NCBI GenBank assembly: GCA_964304625.1
Contig: OZ199838.1
Coordinates: 14,322,001-14,386,000 of the forward strand
Origin: Kudoa neothunni
Lineage: Eukaryota > Cnidaria
Reading direction: 5' to 3'
DNA: 64,000 nucleotides
Shown: piece by piece, positions 35,560 through 47,704 of the stretch
Numbering within the stretch: the stretch's first letter is position 1
Layout of the letters: each line of letters opens with the position of its first letter
Position numbers and translations under genes: made by a program
The notes under the pieces: model-generated
The model's database searches: none
Seen by the model: only the letters and a program-made list of their open reading frames with translations
Told to the model about the DNA's origin: nothing

Positions 35560-35935
35560 TACACTCCTTGTGTGGGAAGTTTTGAAATATATGACTTGAT
35601 TAGCATCCTTTGAAAGTTCTAGTAATGGTTTTGGATATACTAAAAAGTCTGTATTCGCTTCATTAATAGCTAATTGGTAGTGTATACTATTATAAATTAG
35701 ATCAAAACTTTATAATACAAACACTCTGTAGATTTCATTGAAATCGACCGCTAATTTGAACTTAAACGATTAGATTCAAGGCAGATGGTTTTGCTTTTAT
35801 TTAATTATTTAAATTACTTATGTTGCCATTGACGCAATTTGCGGTTGTGTATGGGGAAGAGTGCACTAAACTTTATGCCGGTCAAAAGTATATTAATTCG
35901 AGCAATAAACATAATTTTCGTAAGTTTACTTCCAC
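35560..35935 (+). repeat. Unclassified dispersed repeat R2, copy A
   Basis: About 375 bp similar to 39920-40290 in the same orientation. Shared blocks include ATACACTCCTT, GCTTGATAAG/GACTTGATTAG, TAATTATTTAAA and TTCGAGCAATAAA/TTTGAGCAATAAA. It is diverged (about 60-65% by eye), with no recognised coding content. Confidence 0.45.
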
Positions 35936-36464
35936 CTCTGTATCTTTCTCTATTTTTTCCATCTTAACCAATGAAGCACAAACTATCTGAAACAGAGAAA
36001 AATAACGCCTTAGATAGAACTTTAAGGGATTTTAAATAACTCGGGAATGAAAAATAAATATGATACCGTTCTCAAAGTATGCTGTGCTGGTTTGGGGTTA
36101 CAAGATCCTTAATTGAACTCCGGGGTTGTTACACTCCGCCCAGAAATGATAATGATTTTAATTATGATAATCACGATATTTTAAAAGCATGATGTTTTAA
36201 AATATTTTTACTTTAATCAACTTTTTCGGTTTAATTTGAAACATTAAAATATTTATTTGAATGTTATTAAGAAACTTCTCAGTGTCGAATATTCTCAAGA
36301 AAGATGGAGCTGTTTGTATCAATACAATTAAAATTTTAAAATTTCGTTCATCCGTTAACTGAAAAAGCTGGGTATTCACATTAGCATAATATAGACGGTG
36401 ATACCGTAAAGAGCTATAAATTAGATATAAACATGAAATAATATTTAGAACTTTTTTTGGATTA

Positions 36465-36733
36465 TTAAATTTCTGAACGATGCTTCTTAATTATTCTGTA
36501 TGCCGAATACAGCAAAACGACAACGGTTCCAAGAGTAAGTAAAACGTATAAGGTAATCAGTCCATTTTTCTTAACACTTGGGTCCAATCTATTTTCGAAA
36601 ATATCGATAGAACATTTTTTCGATGAAGTAACTGTATTCTAATATAACATTATTCAAAACATCATCGCAAGTGAATTACGTGCTCACAAGAAATAGCCAA
36701 TAAAAGGTATGGGACGATAACATTAATCTTCAT
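36465..36733 (-). CDS. Small type I membrane protein, 75 residues, two exons
   Basis: Exon 1 (36733-36680) encodes a signal peptide, MKINVIVPYLLLAISCEH. Exon 2 (36638-36465) encodes a short ectodomain with one cysteine, a membrane helix (LITLYVLLTLGTVVVLLYSA) and a basic tail (YRIIKKHRSEI). The 41 bp intron has GTAATT and TTAG ends and phase 0. The helix and basic tail recall FAM174-type proteins, but the match is weak and I do not name it. It lies alone among transposons, and no regulatory site was seen. Confidence 0.6.
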
Positions 36734-38502
36734 TTTTCCGTTTATCACACAATCAACCTATTGACTTTTGTTAAGTACAATTTAATTAATATTTTTGACC
36801 TCTCTAAGTAACAAAGATTAAAATTCCAATTCAACTAGGGAATATTCTGAAAGATCTTAAATATTATTAACGTAATATTTACCAGTAGATAAGAATGTGG
36901 TAATGGATTAGTAATTAATCATGATTCAATATTTAATACAATTATTACCTTTTCATTTAATTTGTCTTTCCTTCATTCATAACATTATGTGCGGAGGCAG
37001 AAAAATAAAAAGTAATCATTTATTTTATTTATAATCCATAGGGCGAATTGTATTTTTTCGTCTAATCGGCATTATATATTCTTCCAATGCAACAATCCTT
37101 AGATTCGAAATAGAGCTCTAATATTTTTTACAATATTTCAACACCTATTTAATGGAACAAAATATTTGTTTCGAGTCAAATTTTTCAACTGTATAAGTGA
37201 GCTACACCTATTGTGAGCTAAGTCATTCACCTGCAATCCTTATGATGTAGTAAGAAAAGTTAACACATGAATTTAATGATAACTTAGGTAAAATTGTTTA
37301 ATAATTAGGCTTTTAGACTAGAATACACAGAAGGAAGTACAAAATGAATTACACGGAAGCGAATACAAAATACTTTCTACTTTCTCACCGTCTCATTTTA
37401 ACAAATAATTAATAAAATAATATATCTACATAGTCCTCCATCGAATACATTCAGCAACATTCAGAAAAAATATAAATTTTTATAATAATACTTAACATCA
37501 AATAAATGATTTATGACCCTATAATTTAAAGTTTTAGTTTAGGATGCTACTTATTCACACAGTTAAGGTTATTAAAGGGAGACCTTGCAATAATGTGTTA
37601 ATTCGACAAAATGAATGGGTTTTAAACTGTGATATTCTGAAATAAAAAGTAATTAGTTTGTGCTTAAAAGCACAATAAATTATGTTTTTAGTACTTTAAA
37701 GGAAATACAATACGAAATGTTATAGGAAAATAACGACCTCGGATAACTATCCGTAATTTTTCTCTGTTATCTCTTCAAAATGCAAGTGTTGGGTTTATAA
37801 ATTTAACTATTTGTTCTTAACGTAAATTCATTCGCTCAGTGTATTAGGCTTTTGAGTCCTGGCTGGTCACGGTATCCCTATTAACCTTTTAGGCATCACG
37901 CCGAGTAACAAGTATCCTCCCCTCTTGTCTCTCTGCGGTAATGTAGGAATTTAACCCATTAAATATTCTAGTCTAGATACCAGATTAAATCCTACTTCCT
38001 GTCGTTATATTTGTTAGCGATTAAATTAATAACAGACAGACCTCCCTACGACGTATGTGTGAATTGTGCGTGCAATTTCAAACGAGTTATATCTGCTGTC
38101 GTTTACATAAATGTTGTAACAGCACTATGTTTATTTTATAGGATATTAACAAACGTAGAATCCTATGATATATTCATGTAACAAATATAATATTTAAAAA
38201 CTATTATATTTAATAAAATAAACAAAACAATTATGGTTTATTTTTCAATGGAAAAAAATGGAGGAACATGACTTATTAAATTTTGCCAAAATTTGATCCC
38301 CCTGAGATGTAACACCGATAGAATGATTTATAATAACCAACATCAGTTTAAACTCGATTTTTAAAATAAAACAAATGAGTCAAACTTTTAATGTAAAGAT
38401 GTCTAAATAATCGTAATTAGTGCAATTAATTTTCAACGTAGATAAATCTTGTTAATTTTCTTTATTTATTCAAAATAAATTAGAAATCTGTGTCTACCAT
38501 AT
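36734..38502. other. Gene-poor AT-rich stretch
   Basis: Apart from a SINE tail fragment at 37840-37990 (listed separately), nothing can be supported. Sequence is strongly A+T with no coding-like GC island. Confidence 0.4.
37840..37990 (-). mobile_element. SINE 3' fragment (copy 4)
   Basis: The block GAGTCCTGGCTGGTCAC (37855-37871), then CTATTAACCTTTTAGGCATCAC and TGCGGTAATGTAGGAATTTAA, matches the 3' half of copy 1 (CTGGTTGGTCAT, CATTAACGCTTTAGGCACCAC, TGCGGTAGTGTGGGACTTTAA). The head and the outer tail are missing. Confidence 0.6.
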
Positions 38503-39536
38503 CAGGGATGGCCAGATTTACCTAGATCGGCAGCCAACTTTAAGGTTCCAAGAGTTTTCAAGGGACACAAGGCATTAAAGTCATTTATGTATCTCTTCCT
38601 TATATAAAACTTACATTTCAGGAAAATTTTTGGTGAATATTAAAATAAAATATTGTAGGACTATAAACAAGGAGTTTTAAATTTTTATTTTATTCAGTTA
38701 ATCACTGGAAAACTTACATATAACTTGTATAGGTACAGTTTATGATGGTATTTCCAGAAAAGTAAATTAGTAGTTAACAATCCAAAAAAATTTTCTCTAT
38801 GAAAAGAGTCGCAAAAATAATAAAATATTTTTCACATTTAATCATGGATGGTAATCTGGCAAAAAATAAAATTAAATGTTTACGAATAAAATAATAACAC
38901 AAGAATTTAATGCTTCCGGATTATTTTTTAGAAATTGTTCATAATTTTACAAGTTTTTTATGGTTCCACATTATCAGTGAACCGACGGTAATTCGGTTCG
39001 TATGTTGTTAACACTGTACGCATTAGTTCCGTCATGCGTTTGTTTGTGAGGAAGACATCGGCGATGCTTCGATTTTACAAACTTCATCGTTGAATAAGTA
39101 GACTCACAACAATAGGTTATTCCAAAGATAGAAACAAATTTGAGACAAAACTCTATTCATTTTGAATATTTAGTTTCTAGAATGTGTTTCCACAATTCGT
39201 TTGGTGAGTTGGAATTATGAATCACGTTTAAAGCTTGATTGAAGGTTTTATTCTTCCGGTATCAATCATTTTGCTAATGGATAAACATTAGTTCTAAATA
39301 TATTCCCTAATGAAACTAGTAATAATTCAGATTTGTGTAAAATATTAAAAATATGTGGTAGTTTTTGACTATGTTTTCTAATCAAAAATATTATCTAGTT
39401 TACGATTGAGGATTTTATTTCTTCACTCGATTAAACAGTTTAAACTTTTTACTTTTCCTAATTAACATGCTGGTCGAATTAAAAAAAAATTTCATGAGCC
39501 ACATGTGGCTCGCGAGCGATGGTTTGGCCACCCCTG
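38503..39536 (-). mobile_element. hAT-superfamily DNA transposon, decayed
   Basis: Inverted ends CAGGGATGGCCAGATTT (left) and, complemented, CAGGGGTGGCCAAACC (right, 39536-39521), the latter followed inward by GAGCCACATGTGGCTC, a common subterminal motif of hAT elements. Around 39150-39050 the minus strand reads FGITYCCESTYSTMKFVKSKHR, the hAT C-terminal dimerisation signature, in a frame that soon breaks. At 1,034 bp it is much shorter than an autonomous hAT. No exact 8 bp target duplication was seen. Confidence 0.75.
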
Positions 39537-39919
39537 ATATATATAAAGCTTACGTGTTTATGTGTGTGCCCCTAAATACACCTTTGCGAAAAAATGTTTT
39601 TCCTTATAGATAGATATTTATGTAACTTCTAATAGTTAAAGATAATTTAAAAATTCTTATATTTGTTATTACACTGACAGAAATTCATAAAACATATAGA
39701 AAATTGTGTTATTATCAGTTTTAGGTTGGTTAAGCGGATTATATGTTTCAATAATAGGATTACTTTTTTTTCATGTCGACATTTATTTTTACCAAATCTC
39801 TGCAAGTTGTTTTAAACGTTTTTAGTGGTACAACCTTAAGTTATATATCCAAGATTTCAAGATACATCTTATATCGTTGTTCTATCTGTAAATTTAAAGT
39901 AGATGTGTCCATTTGGATT

Positions 39920-40290
39920 TGTGCTTAAATACACTCCTTAATTTCGGAACTTTTAATATATTTGGCTTGATAAGTACACTTTGAATGTTCTATAGCTGGA
40001 ATCTAATATATCAAAAATATGCAGATTTGCTAAATTAATGAAGAATTGGAAATGTATGTTGTAATCAGATGGATTCAATTCTTACATACTGAAACTAGGT
40101 CCCAAATTTCATTATAGCGGCCGTTAGACTTAATTTTAAGCGATAAGAGCTATTGTATAGATTGAAATCTTACTTTATCTAATTATTTAAATATTTTTGT
40201 TTATATTAAGAGGCTAAGCAACAGTTTTGAGGAAAGAGTGTGTAAAAATGCGTCGGATAAAGATAATAATTTGAGCAATAAAAATTAGTT
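39920..40290 (+). repeat. Unclassified dispersed repeat R2, copy B
   Basis: Direct-orientation match to 35560-35935 (see copy A). No ends, tail or target duplication could be defined. Confidence 0.45.
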
Positions 40291-40815
40291 ATCACAAGTT
40301 ATTATTGATTTATTCGAGTTTTGCTATTTTTATTATGTCTCTAAAATAATCTCAATTTATTACTGTGTCCATCACAGTCGTCAAAAGTATGATATATAAA
40401 AAAAGAAGTGTTTAATCTCTCCTCAAGACTAATCAAAAGAGTCTTATACTTCTTTATTTTTTTGCCTTATTGTTCTATGATGAAATTTTCTCAATCCCGT
40501 GCAAAGCTGGGAAGTTCGCGCTAGTATCGTATAAAGTGGTATTAATTTTACTTAAAACAATAATTATCTTAAGTTATCTTCTAGCTACATAGTTTTGGCC
40601 ATTTTATGATCTATACAAAATGATCTTAATTTTTATTTTTATTCCATATATCATAATGGTTAATAGCATAATACTTTAAAAATATTTTTGATTCGTCCTT
40701 TCTATGGGTTAACTGAGAGTATAAGTGTATTTTTTAAATGATTTGAAAATGATTCTTCAGCATAAAATATTTGTATAACCGGAAAACGGTTGGGTTTTGC
40801 GATATTATATACATA

Positions 40816-42824
40816 CAGTCGAACCTGAATATTGCGTAATTTTTTGGGAATGGGAAAAAATTACGCAATACATGGTGTTAATGCAAGGGCATTATGTACA
40901 AAAAAATTTATTGGGGTTTAATATAATTGGTAGTTTCAATTTGTTTGCATCATTTTCGGATTATTTCAGATATGAACTCCATAACTGCGTGGTTTGAGAA
41001 TAATGCTGTTGAGTTTTCTGATTAAATTATTGATTGTTTGAGTTCCGCAGTCGACACAAGCGCTTCATCTTTTGCGAAAGTTGGAGCGAAATTTTTGCGG
41101 AATTTATCAGATGCATACGCTTCAGATAAAGCTATTGATTCCTCATGTATTTTCCCTCTTCTTCAATATTGTTGGTTTCGTCATATTTTTATCTGAAAAT
41201 TAATGTTGATAAACAATTAAATAGTGCGTCGAAATTTTCAACATTATTTTCAGAAAAATATTGACATAAATTTTCATTATCTATTAATTAATCTTTAATT
41301 TGGTATATTGTAGTATCAAAGTACAATGTTCAAAAAGTCTGGATATGCTAATTCAGTTTTGAATTTTAGTCGATGATACGTTTTCTTATGCATGATTTAA
41401 AGTTTTAATAAAAACAAAATAATATACTTAATTAAATTTGAATTATCTATATTTATTACGTTTCACTCTTCGTATCGTAGTGAAATTTGGGGGAATTTTA
41501 CCAAAAAAGCCATCATGAGTTGATTATTCATACTGTTGGTTTCACCATGAATTTTTTTTAAATTAATTCCAAAGTTATTTTTAAATTCTACGAACCGACC
41601 GTTACTACCGGTAAATTTGTCAACACCTATGGATTTAACGATACTTTTTGTCTTTTCAACAATTAAGTAATCAGGAACAACCTTTTTTCATTCCGAATTT
41701 TAGTTATTCATATATGGAATAAATTAAATAACTCCGTGTACTTGTCTTCTTTCATTCTTTTTTTTTGAAGCCGAAATAATAGAATTAATAATATCATTTT
41801 GAGGAGCTAAAATTCTATTAATAGTGGAATGCCTTGAAAATATATTATATTGAGATTAGATAATTTTATATTATTAGATGGCTTGGGAAGTTTAAAAGTC
41901 ATCCATTTTCTCCTTTGAGTGATTTAATTGAATTATAGTATTTGATTATTTCAATTTTTTCAGCCACTGTTCGCTGATTCCTTACCATTTTTGTTTCGCA
42001 GAATTAAAAAAGAAGATTAATTGAGGATTAACCTGAACAAAATGTTACGCAGTAGCGAGATTCTAGTTTTAACACACCAACTTGAATTTATATCTCTTTA
42101 ATAAAAACAGTTAAAATGTAGGATGGTGGTCATATTCGCTGAATAAAGATTATAATTAGTTCGGAGATTAATCACGAATTTTTTAAATCAAATTAGTGTG
42201 ATATTGTTAGACCATTTAATGGTATTAATGTCTGAATTTCACTCAATAAATTATTGTTGATGTTAACGTTATGCACTTGCTACAAATAGTTAGGTATCGC
42301 TTATATAAAATATGAAATTCTTATTCTTATAGAATCTTATAGAAACAGGATCGATATAACAGACAATCGCTATGGTTATATTGTGATAATCCACCAAAAT
42401 CAGAGTTTTCCGATTTCAGTTTTAGAATACATAAAGCATGCATTAATCGAACCGGCTTAATTGGGGGTGCATCCTGTTGAAATAATCGCGAGGAGTCAGG
42501 TGTTCAACATTAATAGATTACACCAATTATTAGTGTGGTGACAAATAGCTGTTATCAAAGTTGCCATATTGGAGATGCGACATTGATAAATACTCAATAA
42601 TAAAATATTCAACATGTTCGTTTTTGTCCGTTGTCGCTGATTTGGATTACGGCCACTATTCTGCAATTTAACTACAAAATCATTATACCTTAGCCTGCTC
42701 AGTTAACATTAATTTAAATAATATAAAAGCAAAGTTTGTGTAAAAAAATTTAAAATATCTTCTATATTTCAAAGAACTTGTGAAATTACACAAGATCCGG
42801 TTACGTAATATCCAGGTTCGACTG
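40816..42824 (-). mobile_element. pogo/Tigger-like DNA transposon, decayed, both ends present
   Basis: Flanked by TA (40814-40815 and 42825-42826), with terminal inverted repeats CAGTCGAACCTGAATATTGC and CAGTCGAACCTGGATATTAC. The minus strand near 42000-41910 reads MVRNQRTVAEKIEIIKYYNS, the CENP-B/Psq-type helix-turn-helix start of pogo transposases. Further 3', near 41130, it reads EEYASDKFRK-like sequence within a frame that is broken several times. R1 copy B (42236-42650) lies inside and accounts for part of the length. Confidence 0.75.
42236..42650 (-). repeat. Unclassified dispersed repeat R1, copy B
   Basis: Matches copy A (31795-32018) and, inverted, copy C (53625-54025). The inner edge shared with copy C is GTTGTCGCTGATTTGGATTACGGCC (42624-42648, complement at 53620-53644). 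It lies inside the pogo element. Confidence 0.55.
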
Positions 42825-42826
42825 TA

Positions 42827-43345
42827 TAATTAAAGTAAAATATATTGATAATGTAGATATTCATAGAAACAAACTTCCTGTTAACGATCCATCCGGTTGT
42901 TGGGATTACACGGATACTTGCCACTAAACAGCACCTTTTTAAATTAGGCAGAGGTTATTGGCGCTGTCAAATTTAATCGTAAACGGCCTGTACGTTTGCG
43001 CACTCGAAATTTTTAATCTCTACAACTCCTACATACAAGCATTTTCAGATTTAATTTTTTATTATCTGTTATATTTAATTATGTATAGCCCATAGCTTGG
43101 CTTTCAGGGGCCTGGAATAATTAAATTTAGTCAAATCTAATGCCACCTGGATATTATTTACCGTTCCACTAGCCGGTCCCTTTTTTTAATTATTGCTATG
43201 GTTTTATTAAATTTGTAAAGTTTTTCGGAAAATGATAAATCAAACACATTTTCTACAATTTTTGATGCTATATGTGTCTGAGGAATAAGAGTAATGTTTT
43301 TGTCTTTAAAAAGGGGACATATAGACTATAAAGAAGGATTAGCGA
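42827..43345. promoter_or_regulatory. 5' flank of BRCA1
   Basis: Unannotated AT-rich sequence leading into BRCA1. One GC patch, TACGTTTGCGCACTCG at about 42990-43005, contains TGCGCA. No TATA box or start site can be fixed. Confidence 0.3.
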
Positions 43346-45621
43346 ATGGAGGCGCAAAAACCGAGTTGGTTCGTAAATATGACCCCTGCATCTGATACTG
43401 CTTTTGAGCGTTTGATAGAAATTTTCAAATGTGAAAACTGGTATCAACGTTGCTATACATTATCTCTCTAACTGATTATTTTTACTACGAATAGTTCAAA
43501 TTTGACAGAAATACCCATTTCCGTTGGTTGTGAACATATATTCTGCAGGTAGCAGTTTATTTTTTCGGCGATGTCACTCATATCTTTCATAGCAAATGTC
43601 TATACAAAGATGGGAAAACTCATTTCGAATTAAAAAGTTGCACATCTTGTGGAACCGATGTCAATTCGGAGTAAATTTTGTTAGAAAAATTTGAAAAAAA
43701 TTGTGGTATAGATGTGTCAACGAAAGGGACGATTTAAAAAGAGTGTTTCAAATGCTCAAAACTATGCACAAAACTTTAACAGCCCCCAAATGGTATCAGG
43801 TTTATATGAGAGTCTCCTCTTGATTCATTTTAGTGGAAAACTTAAACGAAAAATAGATTGGGAAAAGTCACCCCCTAAAAAGATACCGAAATCAGATTCT
43901 CCCATAAAATCATCTATTAAAGTATATATATTTTGTTCTCTTCGCAATAAATATTTATTTAGTCAACGACAACAACTAAAAAAACAACGGAAAAAGACAG
44001 CCTTTTGAGTGGAACAAATTTGAATCAATGCCATGACTGGTTCAAATCTATTATCAGAGTTATTGATCATACCAATGGAGAAGATATTACTTCTTTGTTT
44101 CTGGATCAAATAGTCAATTGTAACATCACTAAACTCCCAATCACATTACAGACCATCAATAATGTCGGCGAAAGTATGGAGAATTTGGAAGTGGAGAAAG
44201 TTTCCGACACTGATCACACCGCTAAAAAACCACCTACGAAGTTTGTTAAATGTACTCCAAGGCCCTCAACCACATTACCTGCACCCGAGTTGGTTTCTGA
44301 CGTTAACCCCACTAGCGATTGTATAAAGACTTCCACTCCAATGGTTCCGTCTCGTTCAATTAATCACTCCAAGGGTGAATAGTCCTCCATTAGAATGCCG
44401 TATTTATTTTTTATCTTTAGAAAACTCTCAACAGCCATCTATTGCATCTATAATGGAGGTATTCCATCTAATTTATTAATGTTGTGTGCATTATTCTTAT
44501 TTATATTAGGGTGTAGACATAAGTATACCGGTATTAGACAATTCAACCACCTCCAAAACTCCAACCTATCTCTATTGTATAGTGAAATCTCGGATGAGTA
44601 AAAAAATATACGTAAAATGTTCTTCGCCAAATAAGTTAAATTATTGCTCGTTATTACTTGATTAGAAACAAGTTTTGCAATTTTGCGACAAATTCCACGT
44701 CAAATACAAGGAGGACATCGATGAGGAAGTTACTCATGTGGTTATGCACACAGGTTTTTATTTGAATGGATTCAGCAGCTAAAATAATCACCTTCATCTT
44801 GACTAGACCCTCAGAAGGTAGTTTTAAGAACAGGTTACACATTCAAGTATCTTATGGGATTGGCTTCCAAAAAGATGCTCACTAGTTATCTATGTAAGCT
44901 GTCATGTTGAAAATATTTTTTTAAACATATTTTCTTAGGGATTACCGAGTCGCTCTTATGTGAAAAACTTCTTGATCCGGTATCTTGTTCTCTTTACTTC
45001 TGATCCATATACATGATGAATAAAATTGAATCCAACATTTCGTTTTATCTAGAATGACTACGAGATTGTTACGGATGGAGTTCAAGTTGAACGATACGTT
45101 CCCAAACTCTCTCGTTTGTCGAAGAATAAATTATTCGATGATTATGGCATAGTGGTTTATGGAAGTTTTGAAGGTTGTTATTTAAGTTTCGGTAGGGATT
45201 TAAATTATAGAGACTCGATTATTTATTCATTTTTAGACAATGTGAGCTCGTTATTGACGCAGTGTGGTGCACATGTGGAAAATCTACTGGAAATGATTCC
45301 CTTTCTTGTGGAAGTATCTTTACAAATGGCCTTGTCCTAATTCGCTTATTTAATGACACTAGAAATACTCAAAGGTGTATGTTTTGTGTAATTCTGAATT
45401 GGCTGCTCAGGAGAAAAGTATATTTCACTCACATCAATCATTATTGTTAAATTTACTTATTAGATAAAATTACAGTTAGTTGTGAAAAAAATGATGTGCC
45501 ATTGTTGGCTTTTGATTGGGCTGTTGAATCGATTGTGTGCCACAAGTCTTTTTTTTTATTGGTTTCAATAATCACTCATTCTAGATTGGAACCTTTGGAC
45601 AACTACAAAATTATCATATAG
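43346..45621 (+). CDS. BRCA1: Compact BRCA1: RING finger and tandem BRCT domains, 511 residues
   Basis: BRCA1 with BARD1 is a ubiquitin ligase in homologous-recombination repair. Sixteen exons close in phase: 43346-43440, 43495-43548, 43593-43670, 43712-43792, 43834-43921, 43963-44374, 44421-44458, 44510-44611, 44666-44753, 44807-44893, 44939-44979, 45053-45173, 45237-45313, 45363-45417, 45464-45545 and 45585-45621. The C3HC4 RING uses C29, C32, C44, H46, C49, C52, C66 and C69 (GCEHIFCSKC), followed by a helix (VNERDDLKRVFQMLKTM). A basic, low-complexity linker of about 190 residues follows. BRCT1 has EEVTHVVMHTD, KYLMGLASKK, the BRCT tryptophan in SYLWITES, and DYEIVTDG; BRCT2 has KLFDDYGIVVYGSFEG and AFDWAVESIVCHKLEPLDNY. 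The VVMxTD and LDxY ends, and the 13-residue gap between the last RING pairs, fit BRCA1 better than BARD1. No ankyrin repeats. Length is near that of nematode BRC-1. Confidence 0.88.
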
Positions 45622-46692
45622 GGAACCGATTACTTAATTAATTCTAAAAAATATTGTTCATTATCTTTTCTAATTTATTATTAGTTTCTTTTGTTTGTGT
45701 ACAATATATGGCATATCTCGGTCTATAACTTACAGCAATTATTTTCGAATAAATAGTTAAATTTCTCAGGCTCTATCTTTTTCGCGTTTACTAAACGCTT
45801 GGTTAGAAGATTAATATATTAAATAGATAGACGAATAATGCATTAAATCAATTTGATCCAAGTCGGTCTGGTAGTCGAAAATATATGTTTGTTATTACTT
45901 AGCTTGAATCACTTCGTAGTCTTAAGTTCGAAACATATTTTTGATACTAATTCGGTTTGTGATATTTTTAAGCAAATTTAAGGAAACTCTTTATTCATCG
46001 TTTAACTCGTTGTATTTGAACAATTTCCATTTTCATATAATTCTCATATAAATAGGATGGCATCATGATACACAAACTTTTTTAGTGGAATCTTAAACTT
46101 GGTTCTTTAAAGCTTCCAGGGGATAGATAAGAAAAAATAAGGTTTATGTTTTAAGATTTTGGATAATTTTTTGAATTCCAAGAAGCAAAATATACAACTA
46201 ATTTATGACTTTTTAATTTTAGTCACGAATCACAAAATTATTAATTGAGGCCGGGGTTTATTCACCCCTGATTTTATTACAACCTCACGAGCGCCTGAAA
46301 ATCGACTTACATATTCTTTCTCTTGGGGTCCAATCGGCACACATTTTTAAGCCTGAATTATGGATAAAAATGTAATAAGTAATTTACTAAAGTATGAGAA
46401 TAAACTATCGATAAAATATTAAAAAATTTCACAATTATAACGCTGTCGGTCGTTAACGATGATTACCGAAAAGATTAAATTAAGCGTCAAATTAAACGAG
46501 TTTAGCCTCTTTTTTTAATATAATGATTTTTAACAAAAAAATATATTTCCTAATTAAATAAATCTTAAAAAATTTTTCCTTCGTAATTAATTTCTTAATA
46601 ATCATGCTTACTAATACTCGCAATACATATTGTTCCAAAATACATAAAATGCGTGATATTTATATTGTTTTAGTTTCTGATATTACAGATTA
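45622..46692. other. Spacer with a piggyBac end remnant
   Basis: AT-rich. At 46276-46340, TTACAACCTCACGAGCGCCTG followed by a block complementary to GGACCCCAAGAGAAAGAATATG matches the terminal region of the local piggyBac family, reversed. No gene is supported. Confidence 0.4.
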
Positions 46693-46812
46693 TCACGCAA
46701 ACAACTTTTGAACTGCTTTCATTATAGATGGATCTACAAACAAAACAAAAAGTCCTCGCTTTTCTGTCTCGAGATCTCGAACATTAACGGCATCACTCAC
46801 GACAAAGAAATT
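46693..46812 (-). CDS. Unassigned 3'-terminal exon (orphan)
   Basis: A minus-strand exon with a good acceptor (TAATAG just above 46812) and a stop at 46693-46695. It encodes 39 residues that look like real protein, including FFVVSDAVNVRDLETEKRG and LFVLFVDPSIMKAVQKLF. It is GC-richer than its flanks. A further coding-like piece (KFLEELEDGLAK) lies upstream near 46895-46865 but does not join in phase. I do not recognise the family. The plus-strand frame at 46708-46896 overlaps it and reads less like protein. Confidence 0.35.
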   Translation of the reverse strand, partial: NFFVVSDAVNVRDLETEKRGLFVLFVDPSIMKAVQKLFA

Positions 46813-47704
46813 CTATTATGCAATTATAATTGTTATCAACGCGATTTTGTTTCTCTGAACATATTACTTCGCCAAACCATCTTCAAGCTCTTCTAGAAAC
46901 TTAACTCTTGAACAATTGGGATTATAGAAAACAGTCATAAAGATAAAATGAATTAACCAAGTTAATACCAACCATAATGAAGAATACTGCTGTCGACCAT
47001 CAATTCGTTTACGTTATATACTCGTTGTAGCAATAATATGATCCAATGTTCCAACCCTCCTTTTTAACGATTATACTCCAGGTTAACAACAGATTTTTTC
47101 AGTCTGTATCTTCAACATTTGTAATGAAACGGAGATTGTTAGTAGCAAAACTGGTTTACCTTTTATAGGAACATAGGAGATTAATATTAGTTTTTGATTA
47201 AACCAAAGTGTACTGAAACTTCCCGTTTTGAATTCTTTTTTAGATAATTTGTAATATCTCTTTTATTATTTCGGATTCTTCCAATTATTCACCATGTAAG
47301 AGTTTTTGGGTAATGGAAACAGAAGAAATTTTCACAAATAATATTTCTCCCACTTTCTATTAATGATGGAACAAGATCTCCTCAACATTTTCTGACGTTT
47401 CATTATTATTTTTATCTAAATACACAGGAAAATTATGAGTATACTTGGTCTCGGGATTGGTAAGGAAAAAATACTTAACTCGGTATATTGCTGGCTTGGA
47501 CGGTATGTATATATAAAGCGCGGAGGTAAATTTTCCCTAAAAGCAAATAGCCGCTCACCAATGGTCAAACTCTACTGAGGGTAATAAAGTTCGGAACGAC
47601 TATCTTTCAATCCTTAAAAATATTACAAATAGGAAAAAATCCATCCATGATTCTTCAAGCTTCGCTGGTTTTGAATTCTTCGAAATGTGAATAAAACTGT
47701 TTAA

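Noticed and set aside
43346-45621. BARD1 identity for the RING-BRCT gene
   Set aside because: GCEHIFC is BARD1-like, but the RING spacing, the VVMHTD block, the C-terminal LEPLDNY and the absence of ankyrin repeats fit BRCA1 better.
46708-46896. Plus-strand open frame of 62 codons
   Set aside because: The minus-strand frame over the same bases has a splice acceptor and reads far more like protein.
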